A DNA stretch of 37,981 nt from Lysobacteraceae bacterium (GTDB lineage: Bacteria; Pseudomonadota; Gammaproteobacteria; Xanthomonadales; Ahniellaceae), in NCBI GenBank assembly GCA_002995625.1, contig PVBP01000023.1, positions 1 to 37,981 on the forward strand, written 5' to 3'. The notes beneath the pieces are model-generated. The model did no database searches, had not been told where the DNA came from, and saw nothing but the letters and a program-made list of their open reading frames with translations. Below, in pieces: positions 1 to 7,654 of this stretch (its first letter is position 1; every line of letters starts with the position of its first letter). The position numbers and the translations under genes are program-made.

Positions 1-84
1 AGGCCGGCGTGGCAGTCTCGGACCGGACGAAGGCTGTCGGTCGACGAGATCGCCACGCGGCCCTTCGGGCCGCTCGCGATGACG
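1..84. repeat. Inverted-repeat intergenic element, copy A (cut by window edge)
   Basis: This is the right part of a short dispersed element; its left arm starts before the window. The visible part holds the end of the left arm (GGCGTGGCAGTCTCGG), a short middle, and a right arm running from GAGATCGCCACG to CGATGACG and containing the small palindrome GCGGCCCTTCGGGCCGC. It matches copy B at 215-298 base for base without gaps apart from substitutions, mostly in the middle. The layout resembles non-coding hairpin repeats scattered between genes in many GC-rich proteobacteria. It encodes no convincing protein. Confidence 0.7.
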
Positions 85-194
85 AAATCGGGGTTTCCGG
101 CGAAACGGCGCGCGCCGCGGGCCGCGATGCGGCCCTCGCGATGACGAGGTCGGGGTGCGCGCGCGGCGCCGGGAACGCCACGACCGCCCATCGG

Positions 195-298
195 CGTCAC
201 TGCGAGCCGGCCGCAGGCCGGCGTGGCAGTCTCGGATTGGACAAAGGCTGTCGAGTGCCGAGATCGCCACGCGGCCCTTCGGGCCGCTCGCGATGACG
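195..298. repeat. Inverted-repeat intergenic element, copy B (complete, about 104 bases)
   Basis: The left arm (195-235, beginning CGTCACTGCGAG) and the reverse complement of the right arm (260-298, reading CGTCATCGCGAG) are clearly related. Each arm contains its own small palindrome (GCCGGCCGCAGGCCGGC on the left, GCGGCCCTTCGGGCCGC on the right), followed by CGTGGC and AGTCTC or GATCTC. The whole unit is therefore an imperfect inverted repeat able to fold into a long hairpin. This architecture is that of a MITE-like or REP/BIME-like element, which would need a transposase elsewhere to move. That assignment is inference; the repeat structure itself is visible. Confidence 0.75.
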
Positions 299-406
299 GA
301 ATCGGGGTTTCCGGCGAAGCGGCGCGCGCCGCGGGCCGCGATGACGGAATCGGGGAGTCGCGCGAGGTCGCCTGCGCCACGAGCCGCGATGCGCGATGGT
401 GGACGA

Positions 407-1921
407 CTACCGCCGCGCGCGCAGCTCGGCCAGCAGCGCCCGGGTGACCGGGTCGGCGAGCGTCTCGGCAATGGCCGGATCCGCGAGCGCCGGCAGCAGC
501 GTCCCGGCGACGCGCTTGCCGAGCTCGACGCCCCACTGGTCGAAGGCATTGATGCCGAGCAGCACCGACTGCGCGTAGCAACTGTGCTCGTGCAGCGCGA
601 GCAGCATGCCGAGGCTGCGCGGCGTCAGCGCGTCGAGCAGCAGCATCGTCGAAGGCCGGCCGCCCGGGTAGCGGCGCGCGGGATCGTCGGCTTCGGCGCC
701 GTTCGCGAGCGCTTCGGACTGTGCGAACAGGTTCGCGAGCAGCGCGCGATGGTTGTCCGCGTGGCCGTGGTCCGGGCGCAGCACGCCGATGAACTCGCAG
801 GGCACGAGGTCGGTGCCCTGGTGCAGCATCTGGAAGAAGCTGTGCTGGACGTCGGTGCCGACGCCGCCCCAGACCACCGGCGCGGTCGGGCCGTCGGCCG
901 GGCTGCCGTCGATGCGGACCGACTTGCCGAGGCTCTCCATCAGCAGCTGCTGCAGGTAGGCCGGCAGCAGCGCGAGCCGCTGGTCATAGGGCAGCACCGC
1001 GCTGGTCGGCAGGCCGAGCGCGCGCCGGTTCCAGACCGCGAGCAGCGCGTGCAGCATCGGCAGGTTCGTTTCGGGCGGCGCGTCGAGCACGTGCGCGTCG
1101 AGTTCGGCCGCGCCTTCGAGCAGCGCGTCGAAGGCGGCTTCGCCGAGCGCGATCGCAATCGGGAAGCCGACCGCCGACCACAGCGAGTAGCGACCGCCGA
1201 CCCAGTCCCACATCGGCAGCACCTGCGCGGCCGGTACGCCGAAGGCGACCGCGCGCGCGGGATTCGCGCTGACGGCGTGGAGCCGCGCCGGATCGCCGAG
1301 CCAGTCGGCGAGCAGCCGCCCGTTCAGCAGCGTCTCCTGGGTGCCGAAGGTCTTCGAGACCAGCACGGCCGCAGTGCGCGCCGGATCGAGGTCGGCCAGC
1401 AATCGCGCCGCGGCATGGCCATCGACGTTGCTGAGGAAGTGGACGCGGAACCGTGGGTCGCGATGGCCAGACAGCGCGTCGACGACCAGACGCGGACCGA
1501 GGTCGGAGCCGCCGATGCCGACGCTGACCACGTCGGTGACGGGGCTCTCGACCAGCGCCGCGCGCAGCGCGCGCATCCGCCCGCGCGTCGCGTCGACCTC
1601 GGCGCGCGCCGCCTCGACTGCCGGCCCACGGCCGACGTCGGCGCGGAGCGCCGTGTGCAGCGCCGCGCGGCCTTCGGAGGCGTTGACGATCACGCCGTCG
1701 ACCAGGCGACGAAAGGCGCCCGCCAGATCCACGCGCCGCGCGCGCGCGACGAGCTCCGCGAGCGCCGCGCGATCGAGGCGCTGGCGCGCGTAGTGGAACG
1801 AGAGCGGACCGACGCGCGCCGACCAGTCGGTCGCGCGGGCCGGATCGTCCGCGAGCAGCGCCCGGATCGACGCGCCGCGCAGGCGCTCGGCATCGCGGAG
1901 CGGCAGCGGAGCGCCGCTCAC
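407..1921 (-). CDS. pgi: Glucose-6-phosphate isomerase
   Basis: The 504-residue product interconverts glucose 6-phosphate and fructose 6-phosphate in the cytoplasm, linking glycolysis or gluconeogenesis to sugar-nucleotide synthesis. Family landmarks are visible in order: [60 protein letters not shown] and QWGVELGK near the C-terminus. It is somewhat shorter than the E. coli enzyme (549 residues), mainly at the ends. The chosen start is GTG at 1921, whose GTGA overlaps the panD stop, so the two genes are probably translationally coupled. It is the last gene of the minus-strand panD-pgi unit; the repeat block lies downstream and I see no U-tract terminator there. Confidence 0.96.
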   Translation of the reverse strand: MSGAPLPLRDAERLRGASIRALLADDPARATDWSARVGPLSFHYARQRLDRAALAELVARARRVDLAGAFRRLVDGVIVNASEGRAALHTALRADVGRGPAVEAARAEVDATRGRMRALRAALVESPVTDVVSVGIGGSDLGPRLVVDALSGHRDPRFRVHFLSNVDGHAAARLLADLDPARTAAVLVSKTFGTQETLLNGRLLADWLGDPARLHAVSANPARAVAFGVPAAQVLPMWDWVGGRYSLWSAVGFPIAIALGEAAFDALLEGAAELDAHVLDAPPETNLPMLHALLAVWNRRALGLPTSAVLPYDQRLALLPAYLQQLLMESLGKSVRIDGSPADGPTAPVVWGGVGTDVQHSFFQMLHQGTDLVPCEFIGVLRPDHGHADNHRALLANLFAQSEALANGAEADDPARRYPGGRPSTMLLLDALTPRSLGMLLALHEHSCYAQSVLLGINAFDQWGVELGKRVAGTLLPALADPAIAETLADPVTRALLAELRARR

Positions 1922-2298
1922 GCCGCCTGCTTCGGGATCCGGTCGTTGGTGTGGGTGACGCGGTTCGCGCGGTCGACGTAGACCAGCGTCGGCTTGTGCT
2001 TGGCCGCCTCGGCCGCGTCACAAGCGCCGTACGCGCAGATGATCACGAGGTGGCCGGGCGAGGCCCGATGGGCCGCGGCGCCGTTGACCGAGATGATCCC
2101 CGAGCCTTCCTCGGCGCGGATCGCGTAGGTCACGAAGCGCTCGCCGTTGGCGACGTTGTAGACGTGGATCTGCTCGTACTCGCGGATGCCGGAGAGGTCG
2201 AGCAGATGCCCGTCGATCGCGCACGAGCCCTCGTAGTCGAGTTCGGCGTGGGTGACCGTCGCGCGGTGGATCTTGGCCTTGAGCAGGGTCAGTTGCAT
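1918..2298 (-). CDS. panD: Aspartate 1-decarboxylase (pyruvoyl enzyme precursor)
   Basis: The 126-residue proenzyme makes beta-alanine from L-aspartate for pantothenate and coenzyme A synthesis. The self-cleavage site is visible as YEGSC with Gly24-Ser25; Ser25 would become the pyruvoyl group on the beta/alpha chain boundary. Lys9 and the motif [22 protein letters not shown] match the family. Length is normal. A good ribosome site (GGAG six bases before ATG) supports the start at 2298. It is separated from panC by about 375 bases containing two terminator-like hairpins, so unlike many pan clusters it probably has its own promoter. It overlaps pgi by four bases. Confidence 0.96.
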   Translation of the reverse strand: MQLTLLKAKIHRATVTHAELDYEGSCAIDGHLLDLSGIREYEQIHVYNVANGERFVTYAIRAEEGSGIISVNGAAAHRASPGHLVIICAYGACDAAEAAKHKPTLVYVDRANRVTHTNDRIPKQAA

Positions 2299-2452
2299 GC
2301 GCGTCTCCGGGAACCGAGCCTCGAAGTGTAGGCCCGGCGCGCGTCAGTTCCATGCGCGATCGGTGAACGAGGGTGCGATCCCGCGCCGATCGGCTGCATC
2401 GGGGCCTGGCCGCGAAGGCCTGCGCGAACCCGAGGGATCGCGATCGACGGGC

Positions 2453-2480
2453 AAAAAAAACCCCGTCCAAGGGGACGGGG
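2453..2480 (-). terminator. Rho-independent terminator (minus strand)
   Basis: Read on the minus strand, CCCCGTCC, a four-base loop and GGACGGGG form an eight-base-pair GC stem followed directly by eight U residues (plus-strand A-tract 2453-2460). This is the strongest terminator in the window. It lies about 190 bases beyond the panC stop and 155 bases before panD, so it ends either panBC read-through or a separate short transcript. Confidence 0.9.
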
Positions 2481-2583
2481 GGTGAATCGGAGTGACGATT
2501 ACCTCAATGCGCCCTGCAGTGATTGGGGATGGCCATCCAGGCGATCAACCCAACGTGCGGGTGGAGATTAACGGCGTTCGTGG
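2481..2583 (-). ncRNA. Possible small RNA or leader between two terminators
   Basis: This stretch of about 100 bases lies between a weak terminator after panC and the strong terminator at 2453-2480, both facing the minus strand. A short transcript ending at the strong terminator would explain why a second one is needed. The stretch is visibly less GC-rich than the genes around it. No known RNA family was recognised and no promoter is certain. The alternative is that the two hairpins simply act in tandem on panBC messages. Confidence 0.25.
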
Positions 2584-2605
2584 AAAAAAGCAACACCTCC
2601 GTTGC
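2584..2605 (-). terminator. Weak terminator downstream of panC
   Basis: On the minus strand GCAAC, a six-base loop GGAGGT and GTTGC make a five-base-pair stem followed by six U residues (plus-strand AAAAAA at 2584-2589). It starts about 70 bases after the panC stop, a usual distance. The stem is short, so termination may be incomplete, with the stronger hairpin at 2453-2480 as a back-up. Confidence 0.5.
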
Positions 2606-2672
2606 GTCGACGCCAATCGCGCGTCCCTCGTGTTGCGTGGAAGCGACATCTCGCCACCAGAGCGCCGCCATG

Positions 2673-3530
2673 TCATTGATCGATCAGCAGATTGTCGATC
2701 AGCCGCGTGGCGCCCAGCCGGGCCGCGATCAGCACGATCCGCGGTCGTCCGCGCACCGGCGGGCCGAGGTCGTCGGCCGAGCGGACGGCGACGTAGTCGA
2801 CCGTGAAGCCCGCCGACTCGAGCGCCGACGCACCCGCCCGCTCGGCCGCCAACGGGTCGCCACCGGATCGGACGGCGCCCGCCACCCGCACCAGCGCGTC
2901 GTGGATCGCGCGCGCGCGCCGCCGCTCGTCCGGCGACAGGTACTGGTTGCGCGAGCTCATCGCAAGGCCATCGGGCTCGCGCACCGTGGGACCCGGAACG
3001 ATCTCGACCGGCAGGTCGAGCCCGCGGACCAGCGCGCGGACCACGAGCAGCTGCTGCCAGTCCTTCTCGCCGAAGACCGCCACGTCCGGCTGCACCTGAT
3101 TCAGCAGCTTGGCGACGACCGTGGCCACGCCGCGGAAATGTCCGGGCCGGGACGCGCCGCACAGCACATCGTCGAGGGCCGGCACCCGGACTTCGACCGT
3201 CCCTGCGCTGCCGCCCGGATACATCGCCTCGAGCGTCGGCGCGTACAGCAGGTCGCAGCCGCGGGCCGCGAGCGCGGTGGCGTCGGCGTCGAGCGTGCGC
3301 GGATAGCGGGCGTAGTCCTCGCCGGGCCCGAACTGGGTCGGATTGACGAACACGCTCGCGACCACGCGATCGGCGTGGCGCCGCGCGAGATCGACCAGCG
3401 CGAGATGCCCCGCGTGCAGGTTGCCCATCGTCGGCACGAAGCCGACCCGCAGTCCGCCTGCGCGCCAGGCGGCGATCCTGGCTCGCAGCGCAGGCACCTC
3501 GTGGACGCGTTCGATCGCCGCGGCGCTCAC
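2673..3530 (-). CDS. panC: Pantothenate synthetase (pantoate-beta-alanine ligase)
   Basis: The 285-residue enzyme joins pantoate and beta-alanine with ATP through a pantoyl-adenylate. Visible signatures are VPTMGNLHAGHLALVD (the HxGH nucleotide-binding motif), SVFVNPTQFGPGEDYARYPR, VFGEKDWQQL and the KMSKS-like loop LAMSSRNQYLSPDER. The open frame extends upstream into panB, but the start that gives the normal family length and the family N-terminus (SAAAIERVHEV) is GTG at 3530. That GTG overlaps the panB stop as GTGA, implying coupled translation. Its substrates come from panB next door and from panD. Confidence 0.95.
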   Translation of the reverse strand: MSAAAIERVHEVPALRARIAAWRAGGLRVGFVPTMGNLHAGHLALVDLARRHADRVVASVFVNPTQFGPGEDYARYPRTLDADATALAARGCDLLYAPTLEAMYPGGSAGTVEVRVPALDDVLCGASRPGHFRGVATVVAKLLNQVQPDVAVFGEKDWQQLLVVRALVRGLDLPVEIVPGPTVREPDGLAMSSRNQYLSPDERRRARAIHDALVRVAGAVRSGGDPLAAERAGASALESAGFTVDYVAVRSADDLGPPVRGRPRIVLIAARLGATRLIDNLLIDQ

Positions 3531-4327
3531 GGGTAGCTCTCGGCGGCCGACGGGAAGCTGCCGTCGCGGACCGCCGCGACGTAGGCCGCGATCGCGGCCT
3601 CGACCGAGCCGCGCCCGGCGAGGAAGTCGCGCACGAAGCGCGGCCGCTTGCCGCGCGTGATCCCGAGCAGGTCCTGCGCGACCAGGATCTGGCCATCGCA
3701 GCCCGCGCCGGCGCCGATCCCGATGGTCGGGATCGGCACGTCCCTGCCGACCTCGGTGGCGAGGCCGGACGGCACGCACTCGAGCACCAGCAGGGACGCG
3801 CCCGCCGCCGCGAGCGCGGCGGCGTCGGCGCGCAGCCTCGCCGCCTCGGCCTCGTCGCGCGCCTGCACGCGAAAGCCGCCGAACCGGTGCACCGCCTGCG
3901 GGGTCAGGCCGAGGTGTGCGCAGACCGGCACCTCGCGCGCGACCAGGTACTCGACGATCGGCACCACGTGGCCGCCGCCCTCGAGCTTGACCATCGCCGC
4001 GCCGGCCCGCACCAGCGTGGCCGCGCTCTCGAACGCGCGCACGGGATCCGGGTAGCTCGCGAACGGCAGGTCGGCGACGACCAGCGGACGCGCCGCGCCA
4101 CGCGCGACGCAGCGCACGTGGTAGGCGACCTCGTCGACCGTCACCGCCAGCGTGTTCGGCGCGCCGTGCACGACCATGCCGAGCGAGTCGCCGACCAGCA
4201 GCAGGTCGATGCCGGCCGAGTCGGCGACCGCGGCAAGGCTCGCGTCATAGGCGGTCATCGCCGCGATCGGGGGCCCCGAGCCCTTGCGCGCGCGCAGGGC
4301 GCCAATCGTGATCGCATGCTCGCTCAT
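3527..4327 (-). CDS. panB: 3-methyl-2-oxobutanoate hydroxymethyltransferase
   Basis: The 266-residue enzyme transfers a one-carbon unit from methylene-tetrahydrofolate to 2-oxoisovalerate, giving ketopantoate, the first committed step to pantothenate. It shows MTAYDASLA, LLLVGDSLGMVVHG (metal-binding Asp), the substrate-site segment MVKLEGG, HLGLTPQ and LLVLECVP with the catalytic Glu. Length is typical. The ATG start at 4327 lies 43 bases after folK. Its neighbour folK supplies folate, the cofactor precursor this enzyme needs, so the grouping makes metabolic sense. Confidence 0.96.
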   Translation of the reverse strand: MSEHAITIGALRARKGSGPPIAAMTAYDASLAAVADSAGIDLLLVGDSLGMVVHGAPNTLAVTVDEVAYHVRCVARGAARPLVVADLPFASYPDPVRAFESAATLVRAGAAMVKLEGGGHVVPIVEYLVAREVPVCAHLGLTPQAVHRFGGFRVQARDEAEAARLRADAAALAAAGASLLVLECVPSGLATEVGRDVPIPTIGIGAGAGCDGQILVAQDLLGITRGKRPRFVRDFLAGRGSVEAAIAAYVAAVRDGSFPSAAESYP

Positions 4328-4370
4328 CGGATTACAGCCGGGTCGGGAGGGTGCCGAGTGTAGGCAAAGC

Positions 4371-4943
4371 TCATCGAATCAAAGCGCGCCACGCGGTCGC
4401 CGGTGGCGTGTCGGTCTCGATCGGTCGCACGGCGTCCGCGGCGTCGCCGAGCCCGGAGAGCAGCGCCGAGGCCAGGCCGTGCCCGGGGACCTGCACGTCC
4501 GGGTCGATCTCGGTCAGCGGCTTCAGCACGAACGCCCGCTCCGACAGTCGAGGATGCGGCACCGCGACCCCGGGTTCAGCGACCACGCGTCCGCCGTCGA
4601 GCAGCAGGTCGAGGTCGATCGTGCGTGGCCCGAAGCGCGGCCCCTCGCGACGCCGGCCGAGCCTGCGCTCGACCGCGAGCAGACGGCCGACCACGTCCGG
4701 GGTCGCGAGCGTGGTCGCGATCTCGGCGACCGCGTTGACGAAATCCGGCTGCGGGACCGGCCCCCATGGCGGCGCGCGATACAGGCGCGATCGCCGCAGC
4801 ACGCGGATGCAAGGTTCGCGATCGAGGCAGTCGAGCGCGGCCAGGATCGCCGCTGCGGGATCGGGCCCCAGGTTCGCGCCGAGACCGACATAGACGCCGC
4901 GCCGCTCGCGGGCGGCCGCGATCGGCCCTGCGCGCCGCGCCAC
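4371..4943 (-). CDS. folK: 2-amino-4-hydroxy-6-hydroxymethyldihydropteridine pyrophosphokinase
   Basis: The product pyrophosphorylates 6-hydroxymethyl-dihydropterin with ATP in folate synthesis. The core begins VYVGLGANLG, continues with SRLYRAPPWG and PQPDFVNAVAEI, and includes the family signature GPRFGPRTIDLDLLL with the metal-binding Asp pair. A longer open frame reaches back to 5102, but that part is inside pcnB in another frame and rich in Arg/Pro/Ser, as expected for a shadow. I therefore start at GTG 4943, one base after the pcnB stop, giving 190 residues. The first 20 or so residues are not conserved-looking, so an internal start is possible. Confidence 0.92.
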   Translation of the reverse strand: MARRAGPIAAARERRGVYVGLGANLGPDPAAAILAALDCLDREPCIRVLRRSRLYRAPPWGPVPQPDFVNAVAEIATTLATPDVVGRLLAVERRLGRRREGPRFGPRTIDLDLLLDGGRVVAEPGVAVPHPRLSERAFVLKPLTEIDPDVQVPGHGLASALLSGLGDAADAVRPIETDTPPATAWRALIR

Positions 4944-4944
4944 G

Positions 4945-6345
4945 TCAGGGTCCCGTCGGGACGACCGCGGGCGTCGAGGCGCCGGACTTGCGCCGACGCC
5001 GGCGGCGCTTGCGCCCGGGCGCACGCTCGGGAGGGTCGGTCGCGGACTCGGCGCCGGCGATCGCGGCGAGCGGATCGGCCGATACGTGCGGCCCGTCGCC
5101 ATCGACCTCGCGCGGCGCCTCGGCCAGCGCGGCCCACCACGACACGAGCGGCGCCAGTCGGGGCTCTTCCTCGACGCGGAGCACGAGGAAGTCGTAGGCC
5201 GCGCGGTAGCGGGGATGGGCGAGGAAACGCATCGCCCTGCGTCGCTGCGTCTGCTCGAACCGGCGCTGCAGCTGCCAGATCTCGGTCATCGGGATCGTGA
5301 ACCGTTTCGGCAGCGCGATCCGTTCGCACTGCTCACGCACCACGCGGTTCGCGGCCCGGGTCAGCGCGAGCTGCGGATCGTGCATGTCGCGGTGCGCCAT
5401 CGCGTCCTCGGAGAGCGCGGCTTCGAGCGCCGGCCAGAGCAGCGCGGCCAGCAGGAAGGCCGGCGTCACCGGGCGACCCTCGGCGATGCGCGCGTCGGTC
5501 CCTTCGAGCGCCCGCTCGATCAGCGGCGGCACCTTGAGCTCGCCGCTGCGTTCGAGTGCGCGCGCGGTGCCCGGGAACAGCTCGTGGAAGAGCCCGCTCG
5601 CCTCGAGCCAGCGCATGCTCTCGGTCGCGTGCCCGCCCATGAACAGCTTCAGCAGCTCGTCGAACAGGCGCGCCGGCGAGCTTTCGGCGATCAGCGGCGC
5701 GAGCGCGAAGATCGCTTCCCATGCGGCGTCGTCGATCCGGAAGCCGAGCTTGGCCGCGAGCCGCACCGCGCGCAGCATGCGCACCGGGTCCTCGCGATAG
5801 CGCGTCGCCGGATCGCCGATCAGGCGCAGCACGCGGTGGCGCACGTCCTCGTAGCCGCCGGTCCAGTCACGGACCGAGAAATCGGCCACCGTGTAGTAGA
5901 GCGAGTTCGCGGTGAAGTCGCGACGCAGCGCGTCGTCCTCGATCGTCCCCCAGACGTTGTCGCGGACGATCATCCCGTCGACGACGTGCCGTTCGCCCTC
6001 GCCGACCTCGGCAGCCTCGTTGCCGCGGAACGTCGCCACCTCGATGATCTCGGGGCCGAAGATCACGTGCGCGAGCCGGAAGCGCCGGCCGATCAGACGG
6101 CAGTTGCGGAACAGCCGGCGAACCTCGTCGGGCGTCGCGTCGGTCGCGACGTCGAAGTCCTTGGGCCGGCCGCCGAGAAGCAGGTCGCGCACCGCGCCGC
6201 CGACGAGGTAGGCCTCGTGGCCCGCCTCGTTGAGCCGGTACAGCACGCGCAGCGCGTTCGGGCTGATGAAGCGGCGCGAGATGCCGTGCTCGTCGCGCGG
6301 GATGATGCGCAGGGCAGGCTTCGCGGCGGGAATCGGGGCGCTCAA
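4945..6345 (-). CDS. pcnB: Poly(A) polymerase I
   Basis: The 466-residue enzyme adds 3' poly(A) tails to RNAs, marking them for decay and controlling some plasmid-copy RNAs. The class II nucleotidyltransferase head is clear: LVGGAVRDLLLGGRPKDFDVATDATPDEV, with the DxD metal ligands in KDFDV, followed by RRFRLAHVIFG and RRDFTANSLYY. The tail has a run of basic residues (GRKRRRRRRKSG), which in this family, as opposed to CCA-adding enzymes, is thought to help bind RNA. It is the first gene of the minus-strand run pcnB-folK-panB-panC. The tRNA-Glu promoter lies just upstream on the other strand. Confidence 0.95.
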   Translation of the reverse strand: MSAPIPAAKPALRIIPRDEHGISRRFISPNALRVLYRLNEAGHEAYLVGGAVRDLLLGGRPKDFDVATDATPDEVRRLFRNCRLIGRRFRLAHVIFGPEIIEVATFRGNEAAEVGEGERHVVDGMIVRDNVWGTIEDDALRRDFTANSLYYTVADFSVRDWTGGYEDVRHRVLRLIGDPATRYREDPVRMLRAVRLAAKLGFRIDDAAWEAIFALAPLIAESSPARLFDELLKLFMGGHATESMRWLEASGLFHELFPGTARALERSGELKVPPLIERALEGTDARIAEGRPVTPAFLLAALLWPALEAALSEDAMAHRDMHDPQLALTRAANRVVREQCERIALPKRFTIPMTEIWQLQRRFEQTQRRRAMRFLAHPRYRAAYDFLVLRVEEEPRLAPLVSWWAALAEAPREVDGDGPHVSADPLAAIAGAESATDPPERAPGRKRRRRRRKSGASTPAVVPTGP

Positions 6346-6381
6346 GTCGATCGGGCTGGGGGAGCCGAGGGGTCGGCGGGA

Positions 6382-6409
6382 TTGTCGCCCCGCGGCAGCC
6401 CGCTATACT
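6382..6409 (+). promoter_or_regulatory. Sigma70-type promoter of tRNA-Glu
   Basis: TTGTCG (6382-6387) and TATACT (6404-6409) are separated by 16 bases and placed to start transcription near 6416, about 19 bases before the tRNA. The bases after the -10 box (ACGCGCTCC) are GC-rich, as in promoters of stable RNAs under stringent control. Boxes this close to consensus stand out against the GC-rich background. Confidence 0.7.
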
Positions 6410-6434
6410 ACGCGCTCCTTCGTGCGCCACGCAC

Positions 6435-6510
6435 GCTCCCTTCGTCTAGTGGCCTAGGACGTCGCCCTCTCAAGGCGAAAACACGAGTTCGAAACTCGTA
6501 GGGAGCGCCA
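6435..6510 (+). tRNA. tRNA-Glu (anticodon CTC)
   Basis: The 76-base gene folds as a standard cloverleaf. The acceptor stem GCTCCCT pairs perfectly with AGGGAGC, the anticodon stem TCGCC/GGCGA holds the loop CTCTCAA, and the T arm is ACGAG-TTCGAAA-CTCGT. The anticodon CTC reads GAG, the favoured Glu codon in a genome this GC-rich. The 3' CCA is encoded. The sequence TTCGTCTAGTGGCCTAGGAC in the D-arm region resembles other bacterial tRNA-Glu genes. No terminator is visible before fdxA, 30 bases downstream. Confidence 0.97.
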
Positions 6511-6540
6511 CGCGCGCGGCTCACCGGAGACCTGCCCGCA

Positions 6541-6864
6541 ATGCCGTTCGTCGTCACCGAGAACTGCATCAAGTGCAAGTACACCGACTGCGTCGAGGTC
6601 TGTCCGGTCGACTGCTTCCACGAAGGGCCGAACTTCCTCGTGATCGATCCGGACGAGTGCATCGACTGCACGCTGTGCGAGCCGGAGTGCCCGGCGAACG
6701 CGATCTACCCCGAGGACGACGTGCCGGCCGGACAGGAAGGCTTCGTCCAGCTGAACGCCGAGCTGGCGAAGGTCTGGCCGGTGATCACCGAGCGCCGCGA
6801 GGCCCCGGCCGACGCGAAGGACTGGGACGGCAGGCCCGGCAAGCTCGCCCTGCTCGAGCGCTGA
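6541..6864 (+). CDS. fdxA: Seven-iron ferredoxin (3Fe-4S plus 4Fe-4S)
   Basis: The 107-residue electron carrier starts [22 protein letters not shown] and carries a second cluster motif, [13 protein letters not shown]. The two cysteine sets and the long C-terminal tail (after residue 60) are those of the Azotobacter-type FdxA family, which is usually essential or conserved in proteobacteria and about 107-112 residues long. The start follows GGAG by some 12 bases. It sits 30 bases after tRNA-Glu with no terminator or clear promoter between, so at least part of its message may come from the tRNA promoter. Its redox partner cannot be told from this window. Confidence 0.95.
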   Translation: MPFVVTENCIKCKYTDCVEVCPVDCFHEGPNFLVIDPDECIDCTLCEPECPANAIYPEDDVPAGQEGFVQLNAELAKVWPVITERREAPADAKDWDGRPGKLALLER

Positions 6865-6945
6865 GCGCGTCCCCGTCCGCCCGAGAGACGCGGAACGAGC
6901 GGGCGTTCGGCACCCGCGTCCGCTGCCCGGTCTCGGCGATCCCCG

Positions 6946-7557
6946 CTAGCCGAGCCGGCGCCGGATCGCGTCGGCGAGCCGCCGCGCGAGATCATCTTCG
7001 ACCGGATTGCCGGACTCGTCCTCGACCACGACTTCGCTGGCGTCGCGGTCGGGCCGGATCCGGACCACGCGAATCGCCTCGCCGCTGACCGCGCGCGTCT
7101 CGGGCCGCCCCAGCATGCGCCCGAGGAAGCCGCGCTCGACCGCTTCGGTGGTCACGGTCTGGCCGCGCACGGTGTAGGTCAGCGCGGCCTCGTCGCGCGC
7201 GATCACCTCGCCGAGGCCCGAACGCTCGAGCGCGAGACCGACGCGCGCATAGGCACCGCTCGCGGAATCGGCGATCCGCACCACGGCGGTGCCGCCGGAC
7301 CCCGAGGCGGCGGAGGCCCCGGTGCGCGACCCGCCGACCGGCGGAATGCCCGACGGCGAGGCGCCGGCGGGCGGGGCATCGCCGGGGATCACCAGCGCGT
7401 TCGCGCGGCCCGGCTCGTCGAGCCCGGGCGGCACCTCGAGCGGGCGGCCGGCGACGCTGTCCTCGTAGACCGACCGCTTGCCACCGAAGAAGCCGCACCC
7501 GGCGATGGTGACCGCCACGAGGCCGACGGCGAGCAGCTGGAGCGTGACTCGGGGCAC
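6946..7557 (-). CDS. bamC: BamC-like outer-membrane lipoprotein
   Basis: The 203-residue product begins with a lipoprotein signal: a short basic start, the hydrophobic run LLAVGLVAVTIAG and Cys21 followed by Gly, predicting lipidation. After it come KRSVYEDSVAGRPLEVPPGLDEP, like the early segment of BamC that contacts BamD, a Gly/Ser/Pro-rich linker, and one compact domain (about 95-203). BamC normally has two such domains and about 340 residues, so this is a short version. The start is GTG at 7557, preceded by AGGA. Its position directly after dapA is the usual place for bamC. The name rests on context and N-terminal likeness; a generic lipoprotein is the alternative. Confidence 0.72.
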   Translation of the reverse strand: MPRVTLQLLAVGLVAVTIAGCGFFGGKRSVYEDSVAGRPLEVPPGLDEPGRANALVIPGDAPPAGASPSGIPPVGGSRTGASAASGSGGTAVVRIADSASGAYARVGLALERSGLGEVIARDEAALTYTVRGQTVTTEAVERGFLGRMLGRPETRAVSGEAIRVVRIRPDRDASEVVVEDESGNPVEDDLARRLADAIRRRLG

Positions 7558-7654
7558 GAGGAAGTTCCTGCGGGAGAGGAGCCGGATCGTAGTGCTGGCG
7601 TCGCGCGATTTCCACGCGGGACGACGCGCGCGGAGGACGCCGGCGCGCGCGCGT

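Larger units (their letters stand above)
1..343. repeat. Direct duplication of about 129 bases in a gene-free block
   Basis: Positions 1-129 align without gaps to 215-343, an offset of 214 bases. Besides the inverted-repeat element, the duplicated unit includes a tail (from about 85 and 299) beginning A/GAATCGGGGTTTCCGGCGAA and ending GGGCCGCGATG. A GATGACG motif followed two or three bases later by TCGGGG occurs four times (near 78, 140, 293 and 341). The block between the window start and pgi (1-406) shows no gene. Open frames here simply follow the GC-rich repeats. Confidence 0.7.
2299..2672. other. panC-panD intergenic region (374 bases)
   Basis: This gap separates panC from panD on the minus strand. 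It contains two A-tract/hairpin signals oriented to stop minus-strand transcripts (2453-2480 and 2584-2605, listed separately) and an interval between them that is less GC-rich than its surroundings. The part nearest panD (2299-2452) should contain the panD-pgi promoter, but I could not pick out convincing -35 and -10 boxes. No protein gene is supported. Confidence 0.6.

Noticed and set aside
155-1981. 608-residue open frame opposite pgi
   Set aside because: It is Arg/Ala/Gln-rich, matches no family and mirrors pgi, whose motifs are unmistakable. Such shadows are expected at this GC content.
2492-2806. 104-residue plus-strand frame between panD and panC
   Set aside because: It runs into panC on the other strand and becomes Arg/Ser/Pro-rich there; both terminators in the gap face the minus strand and no ribosome site precedes it.
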